This document shows positions 1 through 8,291 of a stretch of 64,000 nt of DNA, in pieces. The stretch is taken from the NCBI RefSeq assembly GCF_000175215.2, contig NC_014817.1:1139501-1203500 (forward strand), in the 5' to 3' direction. Below the pieces are notes generated by a model, which saw only the letters and a list, made by a program, of their open reading frames with translations, made no database searches and was not told the origin of the DNA. How positions within the stretch are numbered: the first letter of the stretch is position 1; each line of letters opens with the position of its first letter. The position numbers and the translations under genes are program-made. Origin of the DNA: Asticcacaulis excentricus CB 48 (GTDB lineage Bacteria; Pseudomonadota; Alphaproteobacteria; Caulobacterales; Caulobacteraceae).

Positions 1-227
1 TGTTCTTCGCCAATGGCGCGGGGTCGGGCAGCCAGAATGCCATCGGTACGGGTCTGGTCGGCGGCATTCTGTCGGCGACCTTCCTGGCGGTGTTCTTTAT
101 CCCGCTTTTCTTTGTCATCATTGAAAAGATGTTCAAGGCGGACGAAAAGCACCTTAAGACTCTGGCGGCGGAGCGCGAAGCTCTGGCGGCGCTGGAACAG
201 TCGCGTCGCAACCGTGAGGACCACTAG
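1..227 (+). CDS. RND efflux transporter permease, C-terminal end (partial)
   Basis: Only the last 75 or so codons are in the window, read in the frame beginning at base 3. The peptide has the last transmembrane helix of an AcrB/MexB-type inner-membrane pump (FFANGAGSGSQNAIGTG, then ATFLAVFFIPLFFVII) followed by a charged cytoplasmic tail ending NREDH. In this family the permease exports drugs by proton antiport in a complex with a periplasmic adaptor and an outer-membrane channel. The channel gene is next on the same strand, 99 bases downstream, so the two probably form the end of one operon whose adaptor gene lies upstream of the window. Confidence 0.85.
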   Translation, partial: FFANGAGSGSQNAIGTGLVGGILSATFLAVFFIPLFFVIIEKMFKADEKHLKTLAAEREALAALEQSRRNREDH

Positions 228-233
228 AGCCTT

Positions 234-270
234 GCCGATCTGATCTCATCAGATCGGCGCTCTGTATTTT
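234..270 (+). terminator. Hairpin with short T tract after the RND permease gene
   Basis: A perfect 10-bp stem (234-243 with 249-258, five-base loop) lies seven bases after the permease stop and is followed by TATTTTTG. It may reduce read-through into the outer-membrane gene or only protect the 3' end of the upstream message, since the next gene belongs to the same system. Confidence 0.5.
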
Positions 271-277
271 TGATTTG

Positions 278-323
278 ACGCACTTTTAATCCGAAAAGTG
301 CGTCACACTTTTCGGAAAGTGCT
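278..323 (+). repeat. 46-bp palindromic intergenic repeat, copy 1
   Basis: A 46-base element with overlapping inverted repeats: GCACTTTT pairs with AAAAGTGC, CCGAAAAGTG pairs with CACTTTTCGG, and CACTTT pairs with AAAGTG. The pairings exclude one another. An almost identical copy (44 of 46 positions) lies at 50298-50343. Both copies sit just upstream of a downstream cistron in an export operon; this one ends three bases before the outer-membrane lipoprotein start codon. It resembles REP-like palindromic elements. Confidence 0.75.
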
Positions 324-326
324 CTT

Positions 327-1697
327 ATGAAAAGCTCGTTTAAACTCGGTCTGATGCTTCCGGCCACGGCTCTGGTCCTCAGCGCCTGTACGCTGGCTCC
401 GAAATATGAGCGCGGCACCCTGCCGGTGGCCGATCAGTTCCCGACCCCCGCCACGGCGCAGGGAGAGTCGGCCGAAACCCTGCCGTGGCAGAAGGTCTTC
501 CTCGACCCGCGTCTGCAAAGCGTCATCTATGAGGCGCTGGTCAATAACCGCGACCTGCGCATCGCCACGCTGAATGCCGAGCGCGTGCGCGCCCAGTACA
601 GCGTGCAGCGCGCCAGCCTGTTCCCTAGCGTCAATGGCACGGTCAGCGGCCGCCGCGGGGATACCGGCACCGGTACGGACACCGAGTCCTATAGCGCCGA
701 CATCGGGGCCTCGTGGGAGCTGGACCTGTTCGGGCGGGTGCGCTCCCTAAGCAATGCCGCGCTCAACACCTATTTCGCCTCGGCGGAAAACCAGAAGGCG
801 GCCAAGCTGTCGCTGATCTCGTCCGTGGCGACGGCGTGGCTGACTCTGGGGGCCGATCAGGAGCAGTTGCGCCTGTCGCGTGAGACCCTGCGTCTGCGCG
901 AAGAGAGCCTGTCCCTGACGCAAAAGCGCTTTGACCTTGGGGCCACCGATGCGCTGGGCCTGCGTCAGGAGCAGACCCTGACCGAACAGGCGCGCGCCGA
1001 TGTGGCGCAACTGGAAGCGCTGGTGCAGCAGGACAAGAACGCCCTGCGCCTGTTGGTGGGCGTTGAGGTCGAAGCGGCCAACCTGCCGAACGCGCTGCCG
1101 GAAAACGCCGTGCTGAGCGACCTGCCGGTTGGCCTGCCGTCGGAGGTGCTGCTGAAGCGTCCGGACGTGGTGGCTGCGGAGTTCGACCTGAAGGCCGCCA
1201 ATGCCAATATCGGGGCGGCGCGCGCCGCCTTCTTCCCGCGCATCTCGCTGACGGGTGCCGTGGGCAAGGCCTCTACCGATCTCAACAACCTGTTTGACGG
1301 GGCCGACACCTGGAGCTTTGCGCCGTCGATCTCGGTGCCGATCTTCGCCGGCGGGGCCAATATCGCTGGGCTGGAAAGCTCGAAAAAGGCGCGGGATATT
1401 GCGCTGGCCACCTACGAAAAGTCGATCCAGACGGCGTTCCGCGACGTGGCCGATGCGTTGGCTGTGCGCTCGACGATCGACACGCGCCTGACGGCTCAGA
1501 CCCGCGTGGTCCAGGCCGCCAGCGAAACGGAAGCTCTGTCGCGCGCCCGCTTTGATCGCGGCGTAGATTCGCGCCTGACCCTGACCGATGCCCAGCGCAC
1601 CCTCTACGGCGCGCAGCAGGGCCTGATCACCACGCGCCTGACGCGGGCGCTGAATCTGACGCGGCTCTACGCGGCCACGGGCGGCGGTCTGCAATAG
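327..1697 (+). CDS. RND efflux system outer-membrane lipoprotein (NodT/OprM-type TolC family)
   Basis: A 456-residue TolC-superfamily channel component. The N-terminus is a lipoprotein signal peptide with lipobox LSAC, the lipidated Cys being residue 21, followed by CTLAPKYERG as in the NodT/OprM family. Two outer-membrane efflux repeats fill the rest, including the LLKRPDVVAAEFDLKAANANIGAARAAFFPRI segment in shortened family form (RPDV...NIGAARAAFFP). It should form the trimeric outer-membrane exit duct for the RND pump whose permease ends just upstream. The ATG at 327 directly follows the palindromic repeat, so its ribosome-binding region overlaps that element. Substrate cannot be told from sequence. 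Confidence 0.9.
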   Translation: MKSSFKLGLMLPATALVLSACTLAPKYERGTLPVADQFPTPATAQGESAETLPWQKVFLDPRLQSVIYEALVNNRDLRIATLNAERVRAQYSVQRASLFPSVNGTVSGRRGDTGTGTDTESYSADIGASWELDLFGRVRSLSNAALNTYFASAENQKAAKLSLISSVATAWLTLGADQEQLRLSRETLRLREESLSLTQKRFDLGATDALGLRQEQTLTEQARADVAQLEALVQQDKNALRLLVGVEVEAANLPNALPENAVLSDLPVGLPSEVLLKRPDVVAAEFDLKAANANIGAARAAFFPRISLTGAVGKASTDLNNLFDGADTWSFAPSISVPIFAGGANIAGLESSKKARDIALATYEKSIQTAFRDVADALAVRSTIDTRLTAQTRVVQAASETEALSRARFDRGVDSRLTLTDAQRTLYGAQQGLITTRLTRALNLTRLYAATGGGLQ

Positions 1698-1726
1698 ATT
1701 TGTTGCGACGCTTTGCACTTTGACCC

Positions 1727-1766
1727 CCTGAGGGAACCGGATTATCATTCTCTCAGGCGGTTTTTT
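1727..1766 (+). terminator. Possible weak terminator after the efflux gene
   Basis: CCTGAG (1727-1732) can pair with CTCAGG (1752-1757), followed by CGG and six T residues. The stem is short and the loop is about 19 bases, so this is a weak call. The T run lies just before the ATG of the next gene. Confidence 0.35.
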
Positions 1767-1768
1767 GT

Positions 1769-2434
1769 ATGATCTCTCTCAATCCCTATCTTACCCTGAC
1801 GGTTCAGTCTCTGGGCCATGAGGCGCAGCACCTGATCATTGTCGATGAGGTGCTGAGCGATCCGCAGGCCCTGATTGCCGAAGCCGGTGAGGCAGCCTTT
1901 CGCACGCCTGCGCCCGGATCGCGCTATCCCGGCCTCAATGCCCCCTTGCCACAGGCCTATAAGACGCTGGTTGCAACGGAGCTTCTTCCCCGTCTGTTGC
2001 CGCATTTTGGTGTGACGCCGCAGCCCTTGCCACTGTTCGGCTTTTTCGGCGTGGCCACGCAGGCCCCCGACGCCATGGACGTGCGGCAGGCCGCGCCGCA
2101 TATCGATGCCTTCAGCCTCAACAGCTTTGCCAGTGTGCATTATCTGTTTGAAGGGGATTTGGGCGGCACGGCCTTCTTCCGTCACCGGGCCAGCGGGCAC
2201 GAACTGATCACCCCCAGCCGCAGCTATAGCTTTGAGCGCGCCAAACGGCTGGAGCTGGATGGTTTTGAGGGCAGCGGTGAGGCGGCACGGTCGCAGTTTT
2301 TTGAGCCCATTGCCGCCATTGAACCGCGCTTCAACCGGCTGATCTTTTACCGGGCGGGACAAATCCACTACGGTCAGGTGCAGGCCAGCAGCCCGCGTCG
2401 CCTGACGGCCAACCTGTTCTTTGGTATCCGATAG
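1769..2434 (+). CDS. DUF6445 family protein, likely Fe(II)/2-oxoglutarate oxygenase fold
   Basis: A 221-residue protein with no signal peptide that I recognise as DUF6445. It has a PHID motif (His111, Asp113), a second conserved-looking His at 200 (QIHYGQV) and arginines at 210-211. This order, HxD then distal His then Arg, fits the prolyl-hydroxylase-like Fe(II)/2-oxoglutarate dioxygenase fold, although no activity is established. It converges on the cupin-like gene with only eight bases between the stops. Such proteins occur beside tryptophan-halogenase-like genes and TonB receptors in Caulobacterales, so it probably belongs functionally to the island at 2.4-13 kb. Confidence 0.75.
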   Translation: MISLNPYLTLTVQSLGHEAQHLIIVDEVLSDPQALIAEAGEAAFRTPAPGSRYPGLNAPLPQAYKTLVATELLPRLLPHFGVTPQPLPLFGFFGVATQAPDAMDVRQAAPHIDAFSLNSFASVHYLFEGDLGGTAFFRHRASGHELITPSRSYSFERAKRLELDGFEGSGEAARSQFFEPIAAIEPRFNRLIFYRAGQIHYGQVQASSPRRLTANLFFGIR

Positions 2435-2442
2435 CTACCGGT

Positions 2443-3432
2443 TTATTTAAAGGCCGCTGCGATTTCGGCCTTCAGCGCTTTCAGCCGTTCGGGGGTCAGT
2501 TCGCCATAGGCCCCGCGCACCTGAGGCGGCAGGTGCGCCCTAGCCGCCTCGCTGTCGCCAAAGACAAACAGATCGAACATGTGACGCCAGACGGCCTTTT
2601 GTTCGTCCGGCAGGTCCCGTAGCGCCACCAGCGCCGCCTTGAAGGCCAGGCGGGGTAGGGGACGGGCGGAGTCCGCGTCATTCCACCAGTAATTGATGAG
2701 GGCATTGAAGGGGGCCAGCGACTGCACCTGATGCCACCAGCCATAGGGGATGTAGAGGGCGTCACCGGGTTCCAGTTCGGCCACCTGCGCACTGTCCAGC
2801 GCCGCCCGCAAACGGGGCCAGCGCGCGAAATCCGGGGTGCGGATGTCGGGCAGGCTCAACGGCGCGCCGCCGGGGGTAAAATCATCCGGGCCGGGGTAGA
2901 GATTGGCCTGCTGATCCGGCGGAAACAGGGTAAAGCGGCGGCGTCCGGCCACGACGCAGGCGATATTGCGCATCAGGTCGTAATGGGTCTGGGTGGCCAC
3001 ATCGGTGCCGAGCCACAGACGCGGCTGGACCTGCGGCGGCAGCAAGGGCATGACATGCGCCTCGGCAAAACGCGGCAGGTAGATTTCGGTGGGCAGGGAT
3101 TGCACGTAATAGCCGCTGCCGTCGGCAGGCGGGGACAGCAGCCTTGGCCAGATGTCTTCGAGCCATTGCGACGTGGTGCGAAAATTCACGCCGGTCAGGC
3201 TGGCATCGTAATGACAAAGTCCGTTCGCTTCGGGGGGCAGGATGGACAGCGGCACTTTCAGCCCGGCATCGAGATCGGCCAGCAGCGCCGTGACGGCCTG
3301 ATCCGACTGCCGGGCGGCGGCCACGATGGGCCAGTCCGCCACCAGTTGCTTCAGGACCACCGGTTGCGCCGCCGCTTGCACGGCCGTAAAGGCCTCCGCC
3401 GTCACGGCCTCTATCGTGCGGACGGGTGTCAT
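2443..3432 (-). CDS. Cupin-like (JmjC/Cupin_8) domain protein
   Basis: A 329-residue protein of the Cupin_8/JmjC-like superfamily. Putative Fe(II) ligands are His150 and Asp152 (THYDLMRN) and His234 (YGWWHQVQ), with the family segment RRRFTLFPPDQQANLYPGP between them. Members are typically Fe(II)/2-oxoglutarate hydroxylases of protein or small-molecule substrates. The start codon overlaps the stop of the upstream halogenase by four bases (ATGA), so it is the last gene of a four-gene operon. A paralogue lies at 12061-13065, at the other end of the island. Substrate unknown. Confidence 0.85.
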   Translation of the reverse strand: MTPVRTIEAVTAEAFTAVQAAAQPVVLKQLVADWPIVAAARQSDQAVTALLADLDAGLKVPLSILPPEANGLCHYDASLTGVNFRTTSQWLEDIWPRLLSPPADGSGYYVQSLPTEIYLPRFAEAHVMPLLPPQVQPRLWLGTDVATQTHYDLMRNIACVVAGRRRFTLFPPDQQANLYPGPDDFTPGGAPLSLPDIRTPDFARWPRLRAALDSAQVAELEPGDALYIPYGWWHQVQSLAPFNALINYWWNDADSARPLPRLAFKAALVALRDLPDEQKAVWRHMFDLFVFGDSEAARAHLPPQVRGAYGELTPERLKALKAEIAAAFK

Positions 3433-4955
3433 CCGGCGCTGGCCATACGCATCTTCAGGTCAGCGGAAGGCGCGAAGCGGCGCACATAGTCTTCGTGGGC
3501 GGGCAGGCTGTCGGCACGGCTTTCCAGCATCTTGCGCCAGCGGCTCATGTGCAGGCGCAGGTCGGCGGCCTCGATCGTCTCAACAATCGGATGACTGGTC
3601 TTGGGCAGCAGTCCTTGCCCCATCATGACCGCCAGCCAGCTCGTCTCCCGGAACAGTTCCGGTTCGCGCGTGACTAGAAGCGCGGTTTCACGGAACATCT
3701 CCAGCCGCTCTTTCAGGCTGTCCGGCATCTCCATAGCCTGCACCCAGCGCCAGAAGGGCGTGTCGTCGCGTTCACTGATCTTATAGTGAGCAATCAGGAA
3801 GTCTTTGATATTGTTGTAATCGAACAGGACATCACGATTATATTGCGTCACGACCGAAGGCACGATCCCCGTTCGGGGGAAGAGGGCCAAAAGGCGGGTA
3901 ATGCCTGATTGCACCAGATGGATGGCTGTCGATTCCAGCGGCTCAAGGAAGCCGGAGGCCAGACCCAGCGCCACTACGTTCTTGTCCCACACGCGCTTGC
4001 GGTGACCGGTGACAAATTTCAGCAGACGCGGATCGGCCAGGGGCGCGTCGTCAAGGCAACCGAGCAGTCGCGTTTTGGCGTCTTCGACGCTGAGGAACTG
4101 ATCGGAGAAGACATAGCCGTTACCGGTGCGGTGTTGCAGGGGAATACGCCATGTCCAGCCGGCTTCGCGCGCTGTGGCGCGGGTATAGGGGGTAATGTCC
4201 GCGACGCGTTCGCAGGGCACGGCCACGGCGCTGTTCATCGGCAGCCAGCGCGACCAGTCTTCGTAACCGCAGTTCAGCGTCCCCTCGATCAGCAGGCCGC
4301 GGAAGCCGGAGCAGTCGATAAACAGGTCGCCCTCAAGGCGACGGCCATCGGCGGTGACGACCGCCTTCACAAAGCCACTTTCCGGGTGCTGTTCGACGCT
4401 GACAATGCGACCTTCGTGGCGGATGACGCCACGCTCGGCGCTGTAGTTGCGCAAGAATTTGGCATAGAGGACGGCGTCGAACTGAAACGCGTAGTTCAGA
4501 CCGGGCCTGTCGCCTTCGGCCGACAGATGCCCGAAACGCCCCTTATAGGCGGCGACGGTTTCCAGATTGAACTGCGTATAGTCATAGTCACCGCCCCGGC
4601 GGCGCCAGTCGGCCAGCCAGTAGTGATGAAAGGGGAAGCTTTCGATATCCCGCCCGCTGTGGCCAAAGGGATGGAAATAGCTGTGCCCTTTGGCGCGCCA
4701 ATCGACGAACTCAATGCCCAGCTTGTAGGTGGCGTTGGTTTCGCGCACGAAGGTGGCTTCGTCGATGCCCAGAAAGTCGTTGTATTTGAGAATGGGCGGA
4801 ATGGTGGCTTCGCCGACGCCGACAATCCCGATCTCCTCTGATTCAATCAGATCAATCTCCAGAGTGTCGCCCAGCGTCTTGGCCAGGGCCGCGGCAGCCA
4901 TCCATCCGGCACTGCCGCCGCCAACAATCACAATCTTCCTGATAGGCTGTTGCAT
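3429..4955 (-). CDS. Flavin-dependent tryptophan halogenase family protein
   Basis: A 508-residue flavin-dependent halogenase (Trp_halogenase). It has the FAD-binding motif GGGSAGW at residues 12-18, GVGEAT at 46-51, the catalytic Lys78 in TYKLGIEF (equivalent to PrnA Lys79), the WTWRIP hallmark at 267-272, and Glu341 in LEPLEST (equivalent to PrnA Glu346). All catalytic features are intact. The reaction would be halogenation of an electron-rich aromatic substrate using FADH2, O2 and chloride or bromide. The natural substrate of these TonB-receptor-associated halogenases is not known to me. It is two bases downstream of the degenerate paralogue and overlaps the cupin gene by four bases. Confidence 0.9.
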   Translation of the reverse strand: MQQPIRKIVIVGGGSAGWMAAAALAKTLGDTLEIDLIESEEIGIVGVGEATIPPILKYNDFLGIDEATFVRETNATYKLGIEFVDWRAKGHSYFHPFGHSGRDIESFPFHHYWLADWRRRGGDYDYTQFNLETVAAYKGRFGHLSAEGDRPGLNYAFQFDAVLYAKFLRNYSAERGVIRHEGRIVSVEQHPESGFVKAVVTADGRRLEGDLFIDCSGFRGLLIEGTLNCGYEDWSRWLPMNSAVAVPCERVADITPYTRATAREAGWTWRIPLQHRTGNGYVFSDQFLSVEDAKTRLLGCLDDAPLADPRLLKFVTGHRKRVWDKNVVALGLASGFLEPLESTAIHLVQSGITRLLALFPRTGIVPSVVTQYNRDVLFDYNNIKDFLIAHYKISERDDTPFWRWVQAMEMPDSLKERLEMFRETALLVTREPELFRETSWLAVMMGQGLLPKTSHPIVETIEAADLRLHMSRWRKMLESRADSLPAHEDYVRRFAPSADLKMRMASAG

Positions 4956-4957
4956 CT

Positions 4958-6451
4958 TTATGCCGTTCTTGCTCTCAACACGCTGTCTGGGGTGGGCATG
5001 GCCTCGACCTGCTTGCGCACATAGCCAAGGACCGTCTGAAAGTGGCGGATCAGCTCCGGTTCCGCAAGCTGATCGGCGCGCACATCATGGGCCGCAGGCA
5101 ACAGCCCGTGGCCAAGGCCCGCGGCCGTCCACCACGCCTCATCGAAGGTTTCGTCATCATACACCGGCAGGTGACCACAGGCGGCAAACACTTCGCGCTT
5201 ATAGGCCAGTTCCGGCGGCAGGCTGACGCTGCGCAGATGGTCCCAGACCGGCTGATCGCGGCGTTTATTGAGGCTGTAGAGCCAGATCTGTGCATCGCGC
5301 AGACGCTCATAGGCCTGACCCACGGTGCGGTTGTACACAGCGCTTTCCAGCCCGGACGTATCGAGCGGGAACAGGGCCGTCAGGTGCGACAGGCCAAGCA
5401 GCAGGGCAGGCATCCGCGCGCTGCCCAAAGGATCAAGCACGGCAGCGGCTTCGCCCAGCCCGATGACATTGCCCGACCAGGCCGGGCGGCGGCCCGCTTC
5501 AAAAGGCGTCACCGTCGCCTCCGGATGCAGGCTCATCTTCACCACCATGGCCGCGTTTTCAAAGGCCTCTTCGTCAGACAGATCGTCGCGGGTGTAGACC
5601 TGTTGCACGGCGGTATAGTCGCGCAGCGGGAAGAGTCCAGCCCAGCCTGACCGGAAGGCGGTGATCTGTGCAAAAGCCGGAAGTGGCGTTGCGGGGGCCG
5701 CATAGGTGGTCAGCAGGCGGTCAAAGGGTAGCCAGTGCCGCCATGAGGTAAAGCCTGAGTCCGGCATCTGGCTGAGCAGGCGCGCGTCGCTGCCGGTGGT
5801 GTCGATAAACAGATCGCCCTCGACCGTTTGCCCGTCGGACAGGACCACGGCGGTCATCTGAGAGCCCTTCACGACCGGTGAAATGTGCGCGGTGGGCAGG
5901 TGTCGCACCCCTCGCTTCAGCGCCACCTGCCGCAGCATTTCGGCATAGGGGGCGGCGGGCAGGTGAAAGCCGCTATTGGCCTCGGCAAAACCGCTGAGGT
6001 CGGCATCGGGGGTCAGCAGACGCCCCTGCTTGGCACAGGCGGCATTGATGGCGAAGTCCTCAAACGCCACGTTCATGCCTGAGGCGCGGGCGCGCAGCCA
6101 CAGATGATGGAAGGGCACGTTTTGCAGCGCTACGCCCGTACTGGAATAGCCTACAAAGACCGGCGGCGCGGTCTTGGCCCAGCCCACATATTGCTGACCC
6201 AGCGTGAAGGTCGCGCCCAGCGCCCGCATCAGCACCGCTTCGTCCAGCCCCAGACGGGCGTGGAAGCCGGCCTGACTGCCCAGCGTCGGCAGCACTTCAC
6301 CGGGGCGCAGCAGAGACGGCAGTTCGACGGCGGTAAAGCTCAGATCGCTGCGCGCAAAGGTGCGTTGCAAAACCGCAGCGGTCAGCCAAAGGGCCTCGTC
6401 GCGGCCGACGATGACGACCTTGCGCACCGGTCTGACGGGGGTATCAGTCAT
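4958..6451 (-). CDS. Degenerate tryptophan-halogenase paralogue lacking catalytic residues
   Basis: A 497-residue halogenase-family protein. I chose the ATG at 6451 (MTDTPV) because it lies one base after the upstream stop. Against its two neighbours every catalytic hallmark is altered at aligned positions: GGGxSGW becomes VGRDEALW (15-22), the Lys of FKLGIEF becomes Thr83 in FTLGQQY, WTWRIP becomes WAGLFP (270-275), and the Glu of EPLEST becomes Gly343 in DPLGSA. Length and domain order are kept and the frame is open, so it is probably an expressed protein with a changed role rather than a decaying pseudogene. A substrate-binding, partner or regulatory subunit is possible. Confidence 0.85.
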   Translation of the reverse strand: MTDTPVRPVRKVVIVGRDEALWLTAAVLQRTFARSDLSFTAVELPSLLRPGEVLPTLGSQAGFHARLGLDEAVLMRALGATFTLGQQYVGWAKTAPPVFVGYSSTGVALQNVPFHHLWLRARASGMNVAFEDFAINAACAKQGRLLTPDADLSGFAEANSGFHLPAAPYAEMLRQVALKRGVRHLPTAHISPVVKGSQMTAVVLSDGQTVEGDLFIDTTGSDARLLSQMPDSGFTSWRHWLPFDRLLTTYAAPATPLPAFAQITAFRSGWAGLFPLRDYTAVQQVYTRDDLSDEEAFENAAMVVKMSLHPEATVTPFEAGRRPAWSGNVIGLGEAAAVLDPLGSARMPALLLGLSHLTALFPLDTSGLESAVYNRTVGQAYERLRDAQIWLYSLNKRRDQPVWDHLRSVSLPPELAYKREVFAACGHLPVYDDETFDEAWWTAAGLGHGLLPAAHDVRADQLAEPELIRHFQTVLGYVRKQVEAMPTPDSVLRARTA

Positions 6452-6452
6452 G

Positions 6453-7961
6453 TTAAATCCCGCTGTTCGGATCGTAGCAATGGGCGGCCACAAACTCGGC
6501 GTGTGAGGGCAGAACGGCCAGATTGCTGTCGATCTTGCGTTTGAGGCGTTTCAGATAGTCCGTCAGGACCTCTTCGCCCATGCTGTCGGCCTGCCGGTCG
6601 TAGGCTTGCGGCATGATGTCCTGCCCCATGAAGACGGCGATCCAGCTGGCCGGGGAAAACAGGCCATCCTTGTACTGCTGAACGTGGCCGCGGTGGCGGA
6701 ACAGCGCCATCTTTTCTTTCAGGCTGTCCGGCACGGGCATGGTGCGCACATAGTCCCACAGGGGGCCTTCGCTCGCCGAATTGGCATGATAGTGCAGGAT
6801 CAGGAAGTCGCGCACCCGTTCATATTCGATGTCGATCAGTCGGTTGAACTCGCGCGCCAGCGTCGGGTCAAAGCGCATGTCCGGCATCAGACGCATCAGG
6901 AAGGTCAGGGCGATCTGCGACAGGTAGATGCTGGTCGATTCCAGCGGCTCCAGAAAGCCGGAGGCCAGACCGAGCGCGATGACGTTTTTGCTCCACGACG
7001 CCGTGCGACGACCGGCCTGAAAGCGCAGCAGGCGAGGCTCGGCCTGCGCGGGAGCATCCAGCGCGCCCAGCAGCACCTCACGCGCGCGGTCTTCCGTCGA
7101 AAAGCGGCTGGAGAAAACATAGCCGTTGCCGGTGCGATGCTGAAGCGGGATGCGCCACGTCCAGCCGGCCTCCCGGGCGGTAGCGCGTGTATAGGGCGTT
7201 AGGTCATCCGTGCGTTCGCACGGCACGGCCAGCGCCCGGTCGCACGGCAGCCACGACGTCCAGTCTTCCCAGCCCAGATTCAGGGCCTGACCGACGATGA
7301 CGGCGCGAAAGCCGGAGCAATCTATGAACAGGTCACCGCCAACCGTCTCACCACTGGCCAGCGTTAGGGTTTCAACAAATCCGGTCTCAGCGTTTTGGTT
7401 GACGCCGGTGACCTGCCCTTCGATGCGCTGCACGCCGCGCGCCTCGCACCACTGGCGCAGATAGCGGGCATAGAGGACCGCATCGAAATGGTAGGCATAG
7501 GCGTAGGTCGAGCGGATAGATTTGGAATCCGCGACCGGAAAGTCGAAGCGGTTTTCGCGGGCTAATCGGATGGGGAAGGCATAGTCCTCGATGGAACCGG
7601 GGTCCATGAAGCTTCGCGCCTTCAGCCATAGCTGATGAAATGGGATGCCGCCGGCCGACTGACCGTGGACACCAAAGGGGTGGTGGTAGCTGCCCGACGT
7701 GCCCCAGCCGCAGAATTCAATCCCCAGCTTGAAGGTGGCATTGGTCGCGCGCATGAACTCGGCCTCATCAATGCCGAGGTAGGTGTTAAAATCGCGCACC
7801 TGCGGCAAGGTGGCTTCGCCCACGCCGACAATGCCGATCTCTTCGGACTCGATCAGGCGGATGGTACAGGCCTCGGGCGCGAAGGCGCGGCTCAGCACCG
7901 CCGCCGCCATCCAACCGGATGTGCCGCCGCCCAGTATGGTGATGTTGCGAATGGGGGTCAT
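6453..7961 (-). CDS. Flavin-dependent tryptophan halogenase family protein
   Basis: A 502-residue protein starting at the ATG at 7961 (MTPIRNITILGGG), preceded by an AAGGGGAAG-type ribosome site; an upstream in-frame start would add 22 residues that look non-native. Intact motifs: GGGTSGW 11-17, GVGEAT 46-51, Lys78 in FKLGIEF, WTWRIP 267-272 and Glu341 in LEPLEST. It is closest to the halogenase at 3429-4955 and is the first gene of the halogenase-paralogue-halogenase-cupin operon. A FAD reductase partner is not encoded in the window and would have to come from elsewhere. Confidence 0.9.
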   Translation of the reverse strand: MTPIRNITILGGGTSGWMAAAVLSRAFAPEACTIRLIESEEIGIVGVGEATLPQVRDFNTYLGIDEAEFMRATNATFKLGIEFCGWGTSGSYHHPFGVHGQSAGGIPFHQLWLKARSFMDPGSIEDYAFPIRLARENRFDFPVADSKSIRSTYAYAYHFDAVLYARYLRQWCEARGVQRIEGQVTGVNQNAETGFVETLTLASGETVGGDLFIDCSGFRAVIVGQALNLGWEDWTSWLPCDRALAVPCERTDDLTPYTRATAREAGWTWRIPLQHRTGNGYVFSSRFSTEDRAREVLLGALDAPAQAEPRLLRFQAGRRTASWSKNVIALGLASGFLEPLESTSIYLSQIALTFLMRLMPDMRFDPTLAREFNRLIDIEYERVRDFLILHYHANSASEGPLWDYVRTMPVPDSLKEKMALFRHRGHVQQYKDGLFSPASWIAVFMGQDIMPQAYDRQADSMGEEVLTDYLKRLKRKIDSNLAVLPSHAEFVAAHCYDPNSGI

Positions 7962-8081
7962 CCCTGCTTCCCCTTTTGGCTTCTGATGGGTGGGGTCTTT
8001 TTTCAGAACGGCAATCTTAGACCGCATTTTGAAAACTGTGAGGCCCTTTTTGGATAAAAAAGCGCGTCACTCTGTCTCATC

Positions 8082-8125
8082 CCCAGAAGAATTGGCCCAG
8101 AAGAACTGGCCCAGAAAAGAACTGG
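8082..8125. repeat. Three tandem copies of a 14-16 base unit
   Basis: CCCAGAAGAATTGG, CCCAGAAGAACTGG and CCCAGAAAAGAACTGG follow one another without spacer, then a partial fourth (CCAGATAAAAACAGG). The array lies in the 330-base gap between the TonB receptor and the first halogenase gene, downstream (on the minus strand) of the receptor's terminator, so it is in or near the halogenase operon promoter. Minus-strand unit: CCAGTTCTTCTGGG, itself partly palindromic (CCAG...CTGG). Confidence 0.7.
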
Positions 8126-8132
8126 CCAGATA

Positions 8133-8162
8133 AAAACAGGACGCACCACGTGTGATGCGTCC
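8133..8162 (-). terminator. Rho-independent terminator of the TonB receptor gene
   Basis: On the minus strand the sequence forms a hairpin with outer stem GGACGCA / TGCGTCC (8156-8162 with 8139-8145) extended inward by CAC/GTG after one mismatch, followed by TG and five T residues. It separates the receptor transcript from the halogenase operon, though both are on the same strand. Confidence 0.7.
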
Positions 8163-8228
8163 CGCAAGGGTTTCCGCAAATGACGGAAGGAGAGGCGCGC
8201 AAGCGTTGTAACCGTTGCGCGGGAGACC

Positions 8229-8262
8229 GGTCGTCCGGGAAAAGAACGCTTCCCGGACGACC
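8229..8262. other. Strong 13-bp hairpin without T tract
   Basis: GGTCGTCCGGGAA (8229-8241) pairs perfectly with TTCCCGGACGACC (8250-8262) around an eight-base loop, 29 bases past the receptor stop. No T run follows on either strand, so it may be an mRNA 3'-end stabiliser or a protein-binding palindrome acting ahead of the true terminator at 8133-8162. Confidence 0.6.
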
Positions 8263-8291
8263 TCATCCTACCGTTTGGACCGGTGCACCTA

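Noticed and set aside
747..1748. 333-codon minus-strand frame opposite the outer-membrane efflux gene
   Set aside because: Arg/Gln-rich shadow of the NodT-type gene, no ribosome site or domain.
3909..4841. 310-codon plus-strand frame opposite the halogenase
   Set aside because: Antisense to intact halogenase motifs; no independent support.
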